From Bacillus sp. AZ43 (GTDB taxonomy: Bacteria > Actinomycetota > Actinomycetes > Mycobacteriales > Geodermatophilaceae): a DNA stretch of 64,000 nucleotides. A program made the translations under genes and the position numbers. The DNA lies in the NCBI GenBank assembly GCA_004570425.1, contig SPQJ01000010.1:1-64000 (forward strand). The letters are read 5' to 3'. Shown in pieces: positions 47,540-56,080 of this stretch (the first letter of the stretch is position 1; each line of letters opens with the position of its first letter). Below the pieces are notes generated by a model. That model was not told the DNA's origin. It was given only the letters and a program-made list of their open reading frames with translations, and searched no databases.

Positions 47540-49539
47540 CGGGCGACCTCGCTCGCGGCCACGCCGGTCGGCAGCCGCGCGATGACGGTCGTGCCTCGAC
47601 CCGGTCCGGAGAGCACCTGCAGGGAGCCGCCGAGCTCGTCGGCCCGCTCCCGCATCGCCTGCAGGCCCACGCCGCCCGGCCGGGTCCCGTCGAGGCCGGC
47701 ACCGTCGTCGCACACGCGGACGACCAGCTCGTCGTCCTCCACCGCGAGCACCACCTCGGCGCCGGTCGTCCCGGCGTGCCGGGCCACGTTGTGCAGCGCC
47801 TCGGCGCCGATCAGGTAGCCGGCCACCTCGACGGCGGCCGGCAGTCGGGGCGGGTCGTCCTCCGGGAAGCGGGCCGCCAGCCCCAGCGACTCCGCCAGCT
47901 GACGCAGCGCCCCGGCCAGGCCCAGCTCGTCGAGCGCCGGCGGGCGGAGGCCGTGCGACACCCGGCGGACCGTGTCGAGCGCGTCGCGCGCGGCGTCCTG
48001 CAGGCGGAGCAGCCGCCCGTCGGCCGCGTCGGCGTCCTCGTGCACGAGGGCGCGGACCGTCCCCAGCTGCATCGTCAGCCCGGCCAGCGTCGCCCCCACC
48101 TCGTCGTGCAGGTCGCGGCGCAATCGCCGGCGCTCCTCCTCGCGGGCGACGACGACGCGCTGGCGCCCGGCCTGGATCGCCCCGCTGAGCAGCGCGGCCT
48201 GGACCGCGACCCCGCCGTGCCGGCCGAGGTCGGCGAGCAGCCGCTCCTCCTCCGCGCGCAGCCGCCGGCCCCCCACCCGCAGCGTGCCGATCGGCGTCGC
48301 GCCGGACACCAGCCCGGTGCTCGTCTCGACCGCTCCCGCCGGCCGCTCCCCCCACGAACCGTGGTGCCCGCCGCTCTCGGCGGAGCTCCACGGCATCCGC
48401 AGGGAAGCGGCGGCCGTCGCGGCCAGGCCCGCGAGGACGGCGTCGACCGTCGGCGCCCGGTGGGTGTGCTCGGCCAGGCGCTGGAGGGCCCGGTACGGGT
48501 CGTGCACGTCGCCGAAGAGCAGCCGGTCGACCAGTCGGGCGAGGCGGACGCGCAGCGGGTGGACGGCCAGCGCCGTCGCGCCGGCGATCACGGCGATGCC
48601 GAAGGTGGGCTGATCCGCCTCCAGCCGCTCCAGCGCCGACACCGCCAGGACGGCGAGGCCGCCGACGACCGCCGTCAGGACGGTGTAGACGAAGCCCTGC
48701 CGGACGGCGACGACGGCGGCGTGCGGCCGTGCGCCCAGCACCGTGACGGTGAGCTGGACGGCGAGCAGCGCGGCGGCCGCGACGTCGAGCACCTCGCCTG
48801 CCTGCGGCCACCAGGCGTGCCCGAGCACCACGAGCAGGACACAGGTGGCGGCGGCGAGCAGGACGGCCACCACCCGTACGCGTTCCTCCGGACCGGCGCG
48901 GCGGAGCCGCACGACGTACGCCACCAGGCAGATCAGCAGCGGGAGCTGCAACAGGACGGCGTCCATGCCCTCCAGCCACCGTCCGACCTCCGTCGGCAGG
49001 ACGCCGAGCGGGTTGGCCGGCTCCCGGGCGTACGCGGGAAGCGTCGAGCCGGGCACGGCCGCCGGCCCCCGCACCGTCGCGAAGGCGGTCAGCGCCAGGC
49101 ACTGGATGCCGACGACGCCGGCGACCACGGGACGCCACCGACGCGAGGGCAGCCGGCCGTCGGGCAGCAGCACGAGCACGAGCCAGATCCCGACGGCGAG
49201 GAACGCGGAGAACCGGTCGGTCAGCCAGGCCGCCCACGCGACGTCGGCTCCGCTGCGGGTGCCGGAGCGGACCCAGGCGTCGCCCCACGCCGACGCGGCG
49301 AACAGCAGCGCCTCCCCGAGGGCCAGCCAGCCGAGCGCGATCCGCGGCCGCGCCAAGGTGACCACCACGCCCGGAACCAGCCAGATCGCCGTCATGGCCA
49401 GCGGTTTGACCGGGCCGCCCCCGCCGGCGTCCGCGAGCCCGAGCCAGGCGGCCTCCCCGGCTGCCGCCGTCGCGACCGCCGCGGTGGACCACACGACCAC
49501 CGCGGTCGGGCGCCCGGCGCTGCGGACGGTCGGCACCAT
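47536..49539 (-). CDS. Membrane sensor histidine kinase (HisKA_3)
   Basis: 667 residues. About eight to ten membrane helices in the first 330 residues, then a linker with a GAF-like segment (VDAVLAGLAATAAASLRMPW), the dimerisation/phosphoacceptor motif RRRLRRDLHDEVGATLAGL and the ATPase domain with EALHNVARHAG and DDGAGLDG...GVGLQAMRERA. NarL-family partner of the regulator downstream. Signal unknown. The ATG at 49539 follows CATACT by 6 nt. Confidence 0.92.
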   Translation of the reverse strand: MVPTVRSAGRPTAVVVWSTAAVATAAAGEAAWLGLADAGGGGPVKPLAMTAIWLVPGVVVTLARPRIALGWLALGEALLFAASAWGDAWVRSGTRSGADVAWAAWLTDRFSAFLAVGIWLVLVLLPDGRLPSRRWRPVVAGVVGIQCLALTAFATVRGPAAVPGSTLPAYAREPANPLGVLPTEVGRWLEGMDAVLLQLPLLICLVAYVVRLRRAGPEERVRVVAVLLAAATCVLLVVLGHAWWPQAGEVLDVAAAALLAVQLTVTVLGARPHAAVVAVRQGFVYTVLTAVVGGLAVLAVSALERLEADQPTFGIAVIAGATALAVHPLRVRLARLVDRLLFGDVHDPYRALQRLAEHTHRAPTVDAVLAGLAATAAASLRMPWSSAESGGHHGSWGERPAGAVETSTGLVSGATPIGTLRVGGRRLRAEEERLLADLGRHGGVAVQAALLSGAIQAGRQRVVVAREEERRRLRRDLHDEVGATLAGLTMQLGTVRALVHEDADAADGRLLRLQDAARDALDTVRRVSHGLRPPALDELGLAGALRQLAESLGLAARFPEDDPPRLPAAVEVAGYLIGAEALHNVARHAGTTGAEVVLAVEDDELVVRVCDDGAGLDGTRPGGVGLQAMRERADELGGSLQVLSGPGRGTTVIARLPTGVAASEVAR

Positions 49540-49545
49540 GGTCGG

Positions 49546-49551
49546 AGTATG
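49546..49551 (-). promoter_or_regulatory. -10-like box (CATACT) for the two-component operon
   Basis: Minus-strand CATACT ends 6 nt before the kinase ATG; no Shine-Dalgarno between. Confidence 0.4.
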
Positions 49552-49585
49552 GGGACGCGGGGCCGATGGACCAGGCCTGTCGGCG

Positions 49586-50299
49586 TCAGTCCGTCGTCGC
49601 CGGGGCGCCGCGCCAGACGGCGTCGGGCATGCGCAGCAGGTGCGCACCCATCCAGGTCCACGCCGCGAGCAGCAGGACGTGCGCGTCGACCGGGCCGAGC
49701 GGCGGCAGGGCGAAGTCCCAGACCACGAATGCGCCGAGCAGGGCGGCGGCCGCGCGCGGGAAGGCGCCGGACCGCCAGGCCGCCACGCTGAGCAGCAGGA
49801 CGCCGAGGAAGCTGCCGATCAGGTGCGGCACGAGCGCGGTGGCGATGCTGCCCGCGTGGCCGCTCAGGCCGTCGTTGAGCCGCACGGCCTGGTCGACGCC
49901 CAGCACCGAGGGCGCGACCGTGCCCGCCGCGTACCCCATCGCGAGCACGTTGCCGAAGCCCCACATGCCCCAGACCAGCAGGGGTGCGGCGATCGCGGTC
50001 AGCACCGGCGCGCGGAAGCGGCACACGTGCGCCACGCCGAGCAGCCCCGGCAGCATGACGCACGAGCTGACCACCAGCGCGGTCTGCTCGACGCCGTGCG
50101 CCACGGGGTGGTCGGCGCCCCAGGCGATCTGCTCGCTGAAGGAGAGGTCGCCTGCGAGCAGCGTGCCGACGACCTGGGACAGCCCGTTCAGGACCGCGGC
50201 GAGAACCAGGCTGAAGCCGGCCACGATCCGCAGGGCGCGGGAGAACGGCGGCGCGGCGACGACAGGGGCCGGCCCGGGGCTGGCGTCGAGCGTGGTCAT
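49586..50299 (-). CDS. Polytopic membrane protein of unknown function
   Basis: 237 residues with about six membrane helices (LRIVAGFSLVLAAVLNGL, TALVVSSCVMLPGLLGVA and further). No recognised family. The ATG at 50299 has GAGGA about 7-11 nt upstream. It lies 46 nt upstream of the kinase start on the same strand but the kinase seems to have its own promoter. Divergent from the DUF1059 gene. Confidence 0.7.
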   Translation of the reverse strand: MTTLDASPGPAPVVAAPPFSRALRIVAGFSLVLAAVLNGLSQVVGTLLAGDLSFSEQIAWGADHPVAHGVEQTALVVSSCVMLPGLLGVAHVCRFRAPVLTAIAAPLLVWGMWGFGNVLAMGYAAGTVAPSVLGVDQAVRLNDGLSGHAGSIATALVPHLIGSFLGVLLLSVAAWRSGAFPRAAAALLGAFVVWDFALPPLGPVDAHVLLLAAWTWMGAHLLRMPDAVWRGAPATTD

Positions 50300-50482
50300 G
50301 GGCTCGTCCTCGGGATGCGGGGTCAGGGCGTTGCCGATGCTGACCCGCGGCCCCCGGCGCGCACATGGTGCGGACGTCCCATTTCCGGTCCCGGCACCGA
50401 AGGTCTGGTCCGGCGCCCCCGGGAGGTCCACCCTGGTCCGCACGGGGGTGTCCTGTCCCCACTCGGCCCGAGGAGGCCAGCC

Positions 50483-50653
50483 ATGAAGGAGCTCCGGTGC
50501 CGTGACGCCGGGTTCGACTGCGACGCCGTCGTCCGCGGCGAGACGGTCGACGAGGTGATGGCGCAGGCCGGTCCGCACGCCGAGGAGGCCCACGGCGTCG
50601 AGGTGGGCCCGGAGATGGCGGGGCAGATCAGGACGCTGGTCCACGACGCCTGA
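50483..50653 (+). CDS. DUF1059 domain small protein
   Basis: 56 residues, complete. Matches DUF1059: LRCRDAGFDCDAVVRGETVDEVM...HAEEAHG, with two Cys near the start. GAGGAGG lies 6 nt before the ATG. The family is widespread in soil bacteria and archaea with no assigned role. Confidence 0.85.
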   Translation: MKELRCRDAGFDCDAVVRGETVDEVMAQAGPHAEEAHGVEVGPEMAGQIRTLVHDA

Positions 50654-50675
50654 CCGCCCCGGGCAGAATCGCCCG

Positions 50676-51728
50676 GTGACCAGTGACGCGCCCCCGACCT
50701 CCCCCGTGCGCTTCGGCCTCGTCGGCTACGGCTTCGGCGGCCGGTACTTCCACGCGCCGCTGCTCGGCGCGGCGCCGGAGATCGACCTCCTCGGGGTCGT
50801 GACGTCGTCGGCCGAGCGGCGGGCGCTGGTCGAGCGGGACTCGCCCGGTCGGGCCACCTTCGGCTCGCTGGACGAGCTGGTGGCCGCCGGCGCGGAGGCC
50901 GTGGCCATCTCGACGCCGGCCGCGACGCACAGCGAGCTCACCGACCGGGCCCTCGAGCTGGGGCTGGCGGTCGTGTGCGACAAGCCCTTCGCCCTGGACG
51001 CGGCTGCCGCCACCCGCTCGGTCGAGCTGGCCGAGAGCCGCGGCCTGCCCCTGTCGCCGTACCAGAACCGGCGGTGGGACTCCGACTTCCTGACCGTGCG
51101 CCGGCTCGTGGACGACGGGGTGCTGGGCGAGGTCGTGCGCTTCGAGTCCCGCTTCGAGCGGCTGGCCCCCGACGCCGGCCCCGGCGCGTCCGGCGGCGGG
51201 ACCCTGCTCGACTTCGGCAGCCACCTCGTCGACCAGGCCCTCGTGCTGATGGGTCCGGTGGCGGCCGTCTACGCCGAGTGGCGGCAGCGCGAGAACGGTC
51301 TGGACGACGACGTCTTCGTCGCGCTCACCCACACCAGCGGCGCCCGCTCGCACCTGTGGGGCAGCTGGAGCCAGGGGGCGCCGGGGCCGCGGTTCCGGGT
51401 GACCGGCACCGAGGCGAGCTACGTCAACGGCACGCTGATGGACTGCCAGGAGGACCAGCTCCTCGCCGGTCACACCCCGGCGTCGCTGGGCCCCGCCTGG
51501 GGCGCCGAGCCGTCGGTGCGGTGGGGCCGGGTCCACCGGGGGGACGACGGCGAGGTCGTGCCGACGGAGAACGGCGCCTGGAGCACCTTCTACCCGGCGT
51601 TCGCCCGGGCGGTCCGCGGCCTGGGGCCGGTGCCGGTCGAGCCCCGCGACGCCATCGCCTCGATGACCGTGCTGGACGCCGCCCGCCGCAGCGCGACCGA
51701 GGGGGGCGTCGTCCGCTTCACCGGCTAG
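50676..51728 (+). CDS. Gfo/Idh/MocA family oxidoreductase
   Basis: 350 residues. N-terminal Rossmann domain (RFGLVGYGFGGRYFHAPLL), the catalytic Lys motif CDKPFAL (EKP-like) and the second domain with DFGSHLVDQAL. Acts on a sugar or polyol with NAD(P). The start is a GTG 6 nt after CAGAAT, possibly leaderless. Its last 4 nt overlap the convergent cobU end. Confidence 0.93.
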   Translation: MTSDAPPTSPVRFGLVGYGFGGRYFHAPLLGAAPEIDLLGVVTSSAERRALVERDSPGRATFGSLDELVAAGAEAVAISTPAATHSELTDRALELGLAVVCDKPFALDAAAATRSVELAESRGLPLSPYQNRRWDSDFLTVRRLVDDGVLGEVVRFESRFERLAPDAGPGASGGGTLLDFGSHLVDQALVLMGPVAAVYAEWRQRENGLDDDVFVALTHTSGARSHLWGSWSQGAPGPRFRVTGTEASYVNGTLMDCQEDQLLAGHTPASLGPAWGAEPSVRWGRVHRGDDGEVVPTENGAWSTFYPAFARAVRGLGPVPVEPRDAIASMTVLDAARRSATEGGVVRFTG

Positions 51729-52279
51729 CGCAGCCGCTGCGGCAACCCGGCGGTCACCAGCCAGACGCGGTCGGACGCCGCGGCGACGCGCGCGTTGAGC
51801 ACGCCGAGCTCGTCGCGGAACCGGCGGCCCGACGGCGTGGCCGGCACGACCCCCGACCCCACCTCGTTGCTGACGCCGACCACCCGGCGCCGGGTGGTCC
51901 GCCAGGCCTCGACGGCCCGGTCCACCTCGACGGCGAGCCGTTCGTCGGCGCCCGCCTCCTCGGCCCACACCCCGCAGCCGTCCATCACCTGCGCCAGCCA
52001 GGTGGTCAGGCAGTCGACGAGCACCGGCGGGCCGGTCCGGCCGAGCACGGTCACCAGGTCGGTGGTCTCGGTCGTCGTCCACGACGGCGGACGGCGGGCG
52101 CGGTGCAGGGCGACCCGCTCGGCCCACTCGGCGTCGTCCCCGCTCGGCACCAGACCGCAGGCGACGTACTCGACCGAGGGCTCCCGGTGGAGCATCTGCT
52201 CGGCGTAGGACGACTTGCCCGAGCGGGCACCGCCGAGGACCAGCACACGCCGCGGCCGGCGGAACGGGGAGCGCAGCAC
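51725..52279 (-). CDS. cobU: Adenosylcobinamide kinase/guanylyltransferase
   Basis: 184 residues. P-loop GGARSGKSSYAE, the GTP-related VLVDCLTTWLA and VSNEVGSGVVP motifs. Phosphorylates adenosylcobinamide and adds GMP, in the late B12 nucleotide-loop assembly. It is alone here; other cob genes are outside the window. No cobalamin riboswitch precedes it, and the leaderless start leaves no room for one. Confidence 0.93.
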   Translation of the reverse strand: MLRSPFRRPRRVLVLGGARSGKSSYAEQMLHREPSVEYVACGLVPSGDDAEWAERVALHRARRPPSWTTTETTDLVTVLGRTGPPVLVDCLTTWLAQVMDGCGVWAEEAGADERLAVEVDRAVEAWRTTRRRVVGVSNEVGSGVVPATPSGRRFRDELGVLNARVAAASDRVWLVTAGLPQRLR

Positions 52280-52285
52280 GCGGTC

Positions 52286-52332
52286 ACGCTAGATGAACTG
52301 CGTTGCCACCCCTTCCGCCGACTGCCTAGCGT
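52286..52332. promoter_or_regulatory. Divergent promoters of cobU and the VOC gene
   Basis: Two copies of the same -10 box TAGCGT in opposite directions: 52286-52291 (minus) ends 6 nt before the cobU GTG at 52279, and 52327-52332 (plus) ends 7 nt before the VOC GTG at 52340. Both starts look leaderless. Confidence 0.55.
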
Positions 52333-52339
52333 GGCCCGC

Positions 52340-53053
52340 GTGCCCCTCCACCTCGTCGCGCTCGGCGTGGACGCGCTCGACCCCGCCCGGCTCGCGGGCT
52401 TCTGGAGCGGCCTGCTCGGCTGGGCGGTGGCCGACGACGGCGTGACGCTGGAGCCCACGGACGACACGGGGTTCCGCCTCCGGTTCCTGCCCACCGACCG
52501 GCCGAAGACCGCACCGAACCGGGTGCACCCCGACCTGACGAGCACGTCCCTCGATGACCAGCGGCGGACGGTCGCCCGCGCCCTGGAGCTCGGCGGCCGG
52601 CACATCGACGTCGGGCAGCGTCCCGAGGAGGGCCACGTGGTGCTGGCCGATCCGGAGGGCAACGAGTTCTGCGTGATCGGCCCGGGCAACCGGTTCCTCG
52701 CCGACTGCGGCTTCGTCGGCGCGCTCGCCGGCGACGGCACCCAGGCGGTCGGCTACTTCTGGCGGGACGCGCTCGGTTGGCCGCTCGTCTGGGACCAGGA
52801 CGAGGAGACCGCGATCCGGTCACCGCACGGCGGGCCCAAGCTCACCTGGGGCGGCCCGCCGGTCGCGCCGAGGACGGGGAGGAACCGGTGGCACCTCGAC
52901 GTCGCCCCGCCGACCGGTGGGAGCCGGCAGGCGGAGGTCGATCGGCTGACCTCGCTCGGGGCGACACGCGCCGCCGACGACGGGTGCGAGGGCGCGGTGG
53001 CGATGACCGACCCCGACGGCAACGAGTTCTGCGTGCTGGCCGCCCCTCGCTGA
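52340..53053 (+). CDS. VOC family protein, two-domain glyoxalase-like
   Basis: 237 residues, two VOC domains each ending in the same motif (DPEGNEFCVIGPG and DPDGNEFCVLAAP). Typical of the glyoxalase-like half of actinobacterial VOC proteins; function could be dioxygenase, antibiotic binding or none. The GTG at 52340 is preferred over the in-frame GTG at 52331, which lies inside the -10 box. Last gene of the core-like region. Confidence 0.88.
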   Translation: MPLHLVALGVDALDPARLAGFWSGLLGWAVADDGVTLEPTDDTGFRLRFLPTDRPKTAPNRVHPDLTSTSLDDQRRTVARALELGGRHIDVGQRPEEGHVVLADPEGNEFCVIGPGNRFLADCGFVGALAGDGTQAVGYFWRDALGWPLVWDQDEETAIRSPHGGPKLTWGGPPVAPRTGRNRWHLDVAPPTGGSRQAEVDRLTSLGATRAADDGCEGAVAMTDPDGNEFCVLAAPR

Positions 53054-53680
53054 GCGGGGGACGACGGACGAGTCGGCCTGTACGCCGGGAACGGTAAGCC
53101 GGCATCGGGCTGCCCGTGGAACTCGACGAACGTGGCCGCTGAACTGCGGATTCACAGTTTGACGCTACTGACAAGTAACGGCTGACATCGGCTGATTTGC
53201 GGACTGGCTGCGGACTGGCTGCGGACTCTGGCGGATGACCCGTGCCCCATCTCGATCATGTTGAGGGCGACGACGCCGCTCCACAGCCGGTCGAGGGTGC
53301 CGGCTGCGCCGGGTCGCCGGAAGGGCGCTTTCGCGTCCCTTCGGGATGGGCCTGCGGCCCACCCTTCCCCCGACCCGTCCCAGCCGGATTGGGGCCGGTT
53401 GTGGAGAGCGACCAGGACTGTGTGGATGGGCGTCCGGGGACCTTCCAAGCCGTACGAAGCGCCGAGTATGCCGGTCAGGTGATCACCACAAGGGGATCCC
53501 ATACGGACACTCGCGCCAGCCGGCGGCGGCGCCGGCATCGGCTGTTCGCATGGGCCGGAACGGCGGCTCGTGTCGGTGCCGGCCGGTATGTTGCCGTGGA
53601 GCGTCGCCCAACGTCGGCGTGGGCACTGTCCGTGGTCAGCGCGGCGGTGGTTAAGGCCTTCGATCCGCCGGGGGGACGTC
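53054..53680. other. 627-nt transition region, no supported gene
   Basis: Composition changes from typical host DNA to lower GC. It contains 11-bp direct repeats (53199-53230) and small hairpins (for example 53347-53352 with 53356-53361). Open frames on both strands (about 53242-53739 plus, 53152-53718 minus) have no family and mutually conflicting codon bias. No tRNA gene is seen that would serve as an att site. This is the probable left end of the island. Confidence 0.45.
53199..53230. repeat. 11-bp direct repeat in tandem
   Basis: GCGGACTGGCT occurs at 53199-53209 and 53210-53220, followed by a degenerate third copy (GCGGACTCTGG) at 53221-53231. It sits at the junction of core and island DNA and could be an integrase arm or att-related site. 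Confidence 0.55.
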
Positions 53681-54052
53681 GTGGCAGACACCAAGGTCAT
53701 CTTCATCGCTTTCGCCATCGAGGACGAGCGTCAGCGTGACTTCCTCAAGGGCCAGACCCTCAGCCCGCGCGCCCCGTACAAGTTCGTGGACATGTCGGTA
53801 AAGGAGCCCTACGACACCGGCTGGAAGGACAAAGTGCGCACGCGCATCCGTCGCTCGGCCGGAGTGATCGTCCTGGTGAGCAAGAACTCCCTGACCTCGA
53901 CAGGTCAGAAGTGGGAGATCAAGTGCGCCCAGGAAGAGCGCAAGCCGATTCGCGGGATCTGGGCGTATAGGAACGACCGCACCAGCTTGGCAGGAGTGGC
54001 CACCGTCGCCTGGACCGACCAGAACATCATCAACTTCATCGACTCACTGTGA
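53681..54052 (+). CDS. TIR-like domain protein (Thoeris ThsB/DUF1863-like)
   Basis: 123 residues, a TIR-like fold alone. [16 protein letters not shown] is the first strand and loop, [20 protein letters not shown] the central helix-strand, and [19 protein letters not shown] the helix that carries the catalytic-type Glu79 in ThsB-like NADases/cyclases. Likely product: a nucleotide signal from NAD+, or NAD+ loss. The GTG at 53681 has GGGGGA 4 nt upstream. It is followed 10 nt later by a caspase-like gene. NADase function is inferred from fold and Glu, not shown. Confidence 0.75.
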   Translation: MADTKVIFIAFAIEDERQRDFLKGQTLSPRAPYKFVDMSVKEPYDTGWKDKVRTRIRRSAGVIVLVSKNSLTSTGQKWEIKCAQEERKPIRGIWAYRNDRTSLAGVATVAWTDQNIINFIDSL

Positions 54053-54062
54053 GCGCGGCCCG

Positions 54063-55046
54063 ATGAGAAAGGCACTCGTCGTCGGCATCGACCACTACGA
54101 CCACATCGGGGTTCTCCAAGGCGCGGTCAACGACGCCCGCCGCGTCCACGACGTTCTCGAGCGCAACGCCGACAGCTCCGTAAATTTCAGCACGCCTCGA
54201 CTGCTCGCAGCGGCCGACCCGGACACCGCCATTACACGAGGCGAGCTCAAGGCCGCTGTGCTCGAATTGTTCGCCAATGACTCCGACATCGCCCTGTTTT
54301 ACTTCTCAGGCCACGGCTATATCGAGGACACCGGCGGCGGCTTCTTATGCGCGAGTGACTGCCGATCCGGCGACGACGGGCTCCCGCTCTCGGAGGTCAT
54401 GACGGCGGCACACGCCTCGAAGGCGAGAAACAAAGTCATCATCCTCGACAGCTGCCACAGCGGTGTGTCCGGCAGCACCTCGCGTCAGCGGGACGTCGCC
54501 GAGATCTCCGACGGCATGACGATCCTGACCGCTTCCACCGCCGATCAGTACGCCATGGAGACGGGCGGGGCGGGAGTCTTCACCAGCCTGCTGGTCGACG
54601 CAATGAACGGCGCCGCCGCCAACCTCCTCGGCGATGTCACCCCCGGCAGCGTGTACGCCCACATCGATCAGTCCCTCGGGCCGTGGGCACAGCGACCTGT
54701 CTTCAAGACCAACGTCACGAGATTCGTCTCCCTACGCAGAGCCGAAGCTCCGCTCGAGCTCCGGGACCTGCAGCAGCTGCCGGCTCTGTTCGCCTCGGCG
54801 ACAACGCGGATCCAGCTCGACCCCAGCTACGAACCAGAGCGGACAGGACAGGAACCTGCCTCGGTTCCAGCACCAGACCCCGTGCGAAACGCTCAGTTCG
54901 AGGTCCTGCAGAGATACCGAGCTGTGAATCTTGTCCGCCCTATTGACGCTCCTCACATGTGGCACGCCGCGATGGAGAGCAAGGCGTGCGAGCTGACCCC
55001 CCTCGGCCAGCACTACTGGCACCTGGCGCAGAAGCGACTGTTGTGA
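54063..55046 (+). CDS. Caspase-like (C14) protease, putative immune effector
   Basis: 327 residues. N-terminal caspase fold: [11 protein letters not shown] start, GAVNDARRV, catalytic His84 in YFSGHG and Cys131 in ILDSCHSG. After residue 230 there is a linker and a C-terminal 50-residue segment ([13 protein letters not shown]...[16 protein letters not shown]) that looks winged-helix-like. Residue Leu95 is coded by TTA (54345-54347), a rare codon here. It follows the TIR-like gene by 10 nt and overlaps the RyR-like gene (GTGA), so the three form an operon. Protease activation by a TIR-made signal is inferred. Confidence 0.85.
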   Translation: MRKALVVGIDHYDHIGVLQGAVNDARRVHDVLERNADSSVNFSTPRLLAAADPDTAITRGELKAAVLELFANDSDIALFYFSGHGYIEDTGGGFLCASDCRSGDDGLPLSEVMTAAHASKARNKVIILDSCHSGVSGSTSRQRDVAEISDGMTILTASTADQYAMETGGAGVFTSLLVDAMNGAAANLLGDVTPGSVYAHIDQSLGPWAQRPVFKTNVTRFVSLRRAEAPLELRDLQQLPALFASATTRIQLDPSYEPERTGQEPASVPAPDPVRNAQFEVLQRYRAVNLVRPIDAPHMWHAAMESKACELTPLGQHYWHLAQKRLL

Positions 55047-55336
55047 CGCCGCCAGACCCGGACGTTAGAGCCATCCTCGAAGCCGACGAGTTCGTCGACC
55101 GCCTGGCCGCCGTCGAGCACGAACGCTGGGCGCACTGGCAGCAGTATCTACACGACCAGTGCCAGCGCAAGAACGACGGCTCGCTGGTCATCCCAGCCGA
55201 ACTCGCCAAGCGATGGTCGGCGCAGATCGAGACCCCGTACGCACAACTCTCGGAGGCGGAACGGGAGAGCGATCGCGACCAGGTGCGCCGTTACCTACCG
55301 CTCATCATCGAAGCACTCGCGCACCACAAACCCTGA
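55043..55336 (+). CDS. Small RyR-domain-like protein
   Basis: 97 residues. [17 protein letters not shown] and the later [24 protein letters not shown] match the pattern of RyR repeats (HERW start, YxxLxxxxxxxDR.xVR end), a module found in bacterial conflict systems and proposed to bind nucleotides. The GTG overlaps the caspase stop by 4 nt. It may bind the TIR product or regulate the protease; both are inference. Confidence 0.65.
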   Translation: MTPPDPDVRAILEADEFVDRLAAVEHERWAHWQQYLHDQCQRKNDGSLVIPAELAKRWSAQIETPYAQLSEAERESDRDQVRRYLPLIIEALAHHKP

Positions 55337-55409
55337 GTCGTACGGAGCTGCACCCTCAGGGCGGGGTCAAGTCCGCTGGTCCCTCATCGTACGACTTGAA
55401 GGAGCGATG

Positions 55410-55916
55410 CTAAAACCGGTAGTAGTGCTCTCTCACCTTGCTTTGCCACTTGGCTACCACCTCTCGGAGTTCTCGCGCTTGCTCCCGAGACGGGTGCGCG
55501 GGGGGCATGTAGTGGACGAACACGTCGGTAACTCCGTTGTCGAACACGCCACCCGTCACCGATTTCTCCTTGAAGATCAAAAGAGGTAGACGCATACCGA
55601 AGAGGATGCCCGCCTCTAGGTTGTTCCAAGGAGTGGGAAAAGCGGTCGGCTCGGTGACATGCTTCTCGTCCGGCGTTCCTGGCTTCCTGATTCCTGTCAA
55701 ACTGCGAAACTGCTCAAACCCCAAGATTATGCCGCCTGAGCAATGCTTAGCGATGACCGCAACTTCTTTGAGCGGATAATCCGTTGGATACTCCCGCCGG
55801 CCTAAAGCACGAGGCTCCAGGCCGTTTGCATGAAGTAGTTTAATGATTCTGCCTCGTGCACCCTCCTGCTCAGGGCTGAGCGAGGTGGGCGCGGACACGA
55901 AGACCGGGATGCGCAC
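55410..55916 (-). CDS. Conserved protein with TIR/2-deoxyribosyltransferase-like pattern
   Basis: 168 residues. The order VFVSAPTSLSPEQ, HCSGGIILGFEQ, PWNNLEAGILFGMRLPLLIF and GGVFDNGVTDVFVH resembles nucleoside 2-deoxyribosyltransferase/STALD-TIR folds, with the Glu of NNLEAGILF at the catalytic place. I recognise it as a widespread uncharacterised family, not by name. GTG start; TAGCCT 6 nt upstream. Strikingly lower GC than its neighbours, with a TTA codon at Leu38 (55803-55805). Convergent with the caspase cassette. Confidence 0.6.
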   Translation of the reverse strand: MRIPVFVSAPTSLSPEQEGARGRIIKLLHANGLEPRALGRREYPTDYPLKEVAVIAKHCSGGIILGFEQFRSLTGIRKPGTPDEKHVTEPTAFPTPWNNLEAGILFGMRLPLLIFKEKSVTGGVFDNGVTDVFVHYMPPAHPSREQARELREVVAKWQSKVREHYYRF

Positions 55917-55922
55917 CGGCGC

Positions 55923-55928
55923 AGGCTA
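55923..55928 (-). promoter_or_regulatory. -10 box (TAGCCT) for the gene at 55410-55916
   Basis: Minus-strand TAGCCT ends 6 nt before the GTG at 55916; no Shine-Dalgarno. It shows that the island gene uses a host-type leaderless promoter. Confidence 0.45.
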
Positions 55929-56080
55929 CGCGCGCGTGACCGACTTCCACAGCGCTGTGCGCGCTGCTGGGGCTGACGAGAAGCCTTGGCCGCGCCGGTC
56001 GCTAACTAAAGGGCCCCTGCCCTTCCTGCGGGGCACCCTGAGGCTCGGGCAGCGGTCGGCGGATGAAGCCTCCCTCGCGC

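Noticed and set aside
52280-52339. Cobalamin riboswitch before cobU
   Set aside because: Only 60 nt separate two divergent genes and both have -10 boxes 6-7 nt from their start codons; there is no room for an aptamer.
53054-53250. tRNA gene as integration site
   Set aside because: No T-loop-like or acceptor-stem pairing was found in this stretch; only short direct repeats.
53152-53718. 188-codon minus-strand frame at the island edge
   Set aside because: No start signal, no family, and it overlaps the start of the TIR-like gene in antisense; kept only as a note in the region entry.
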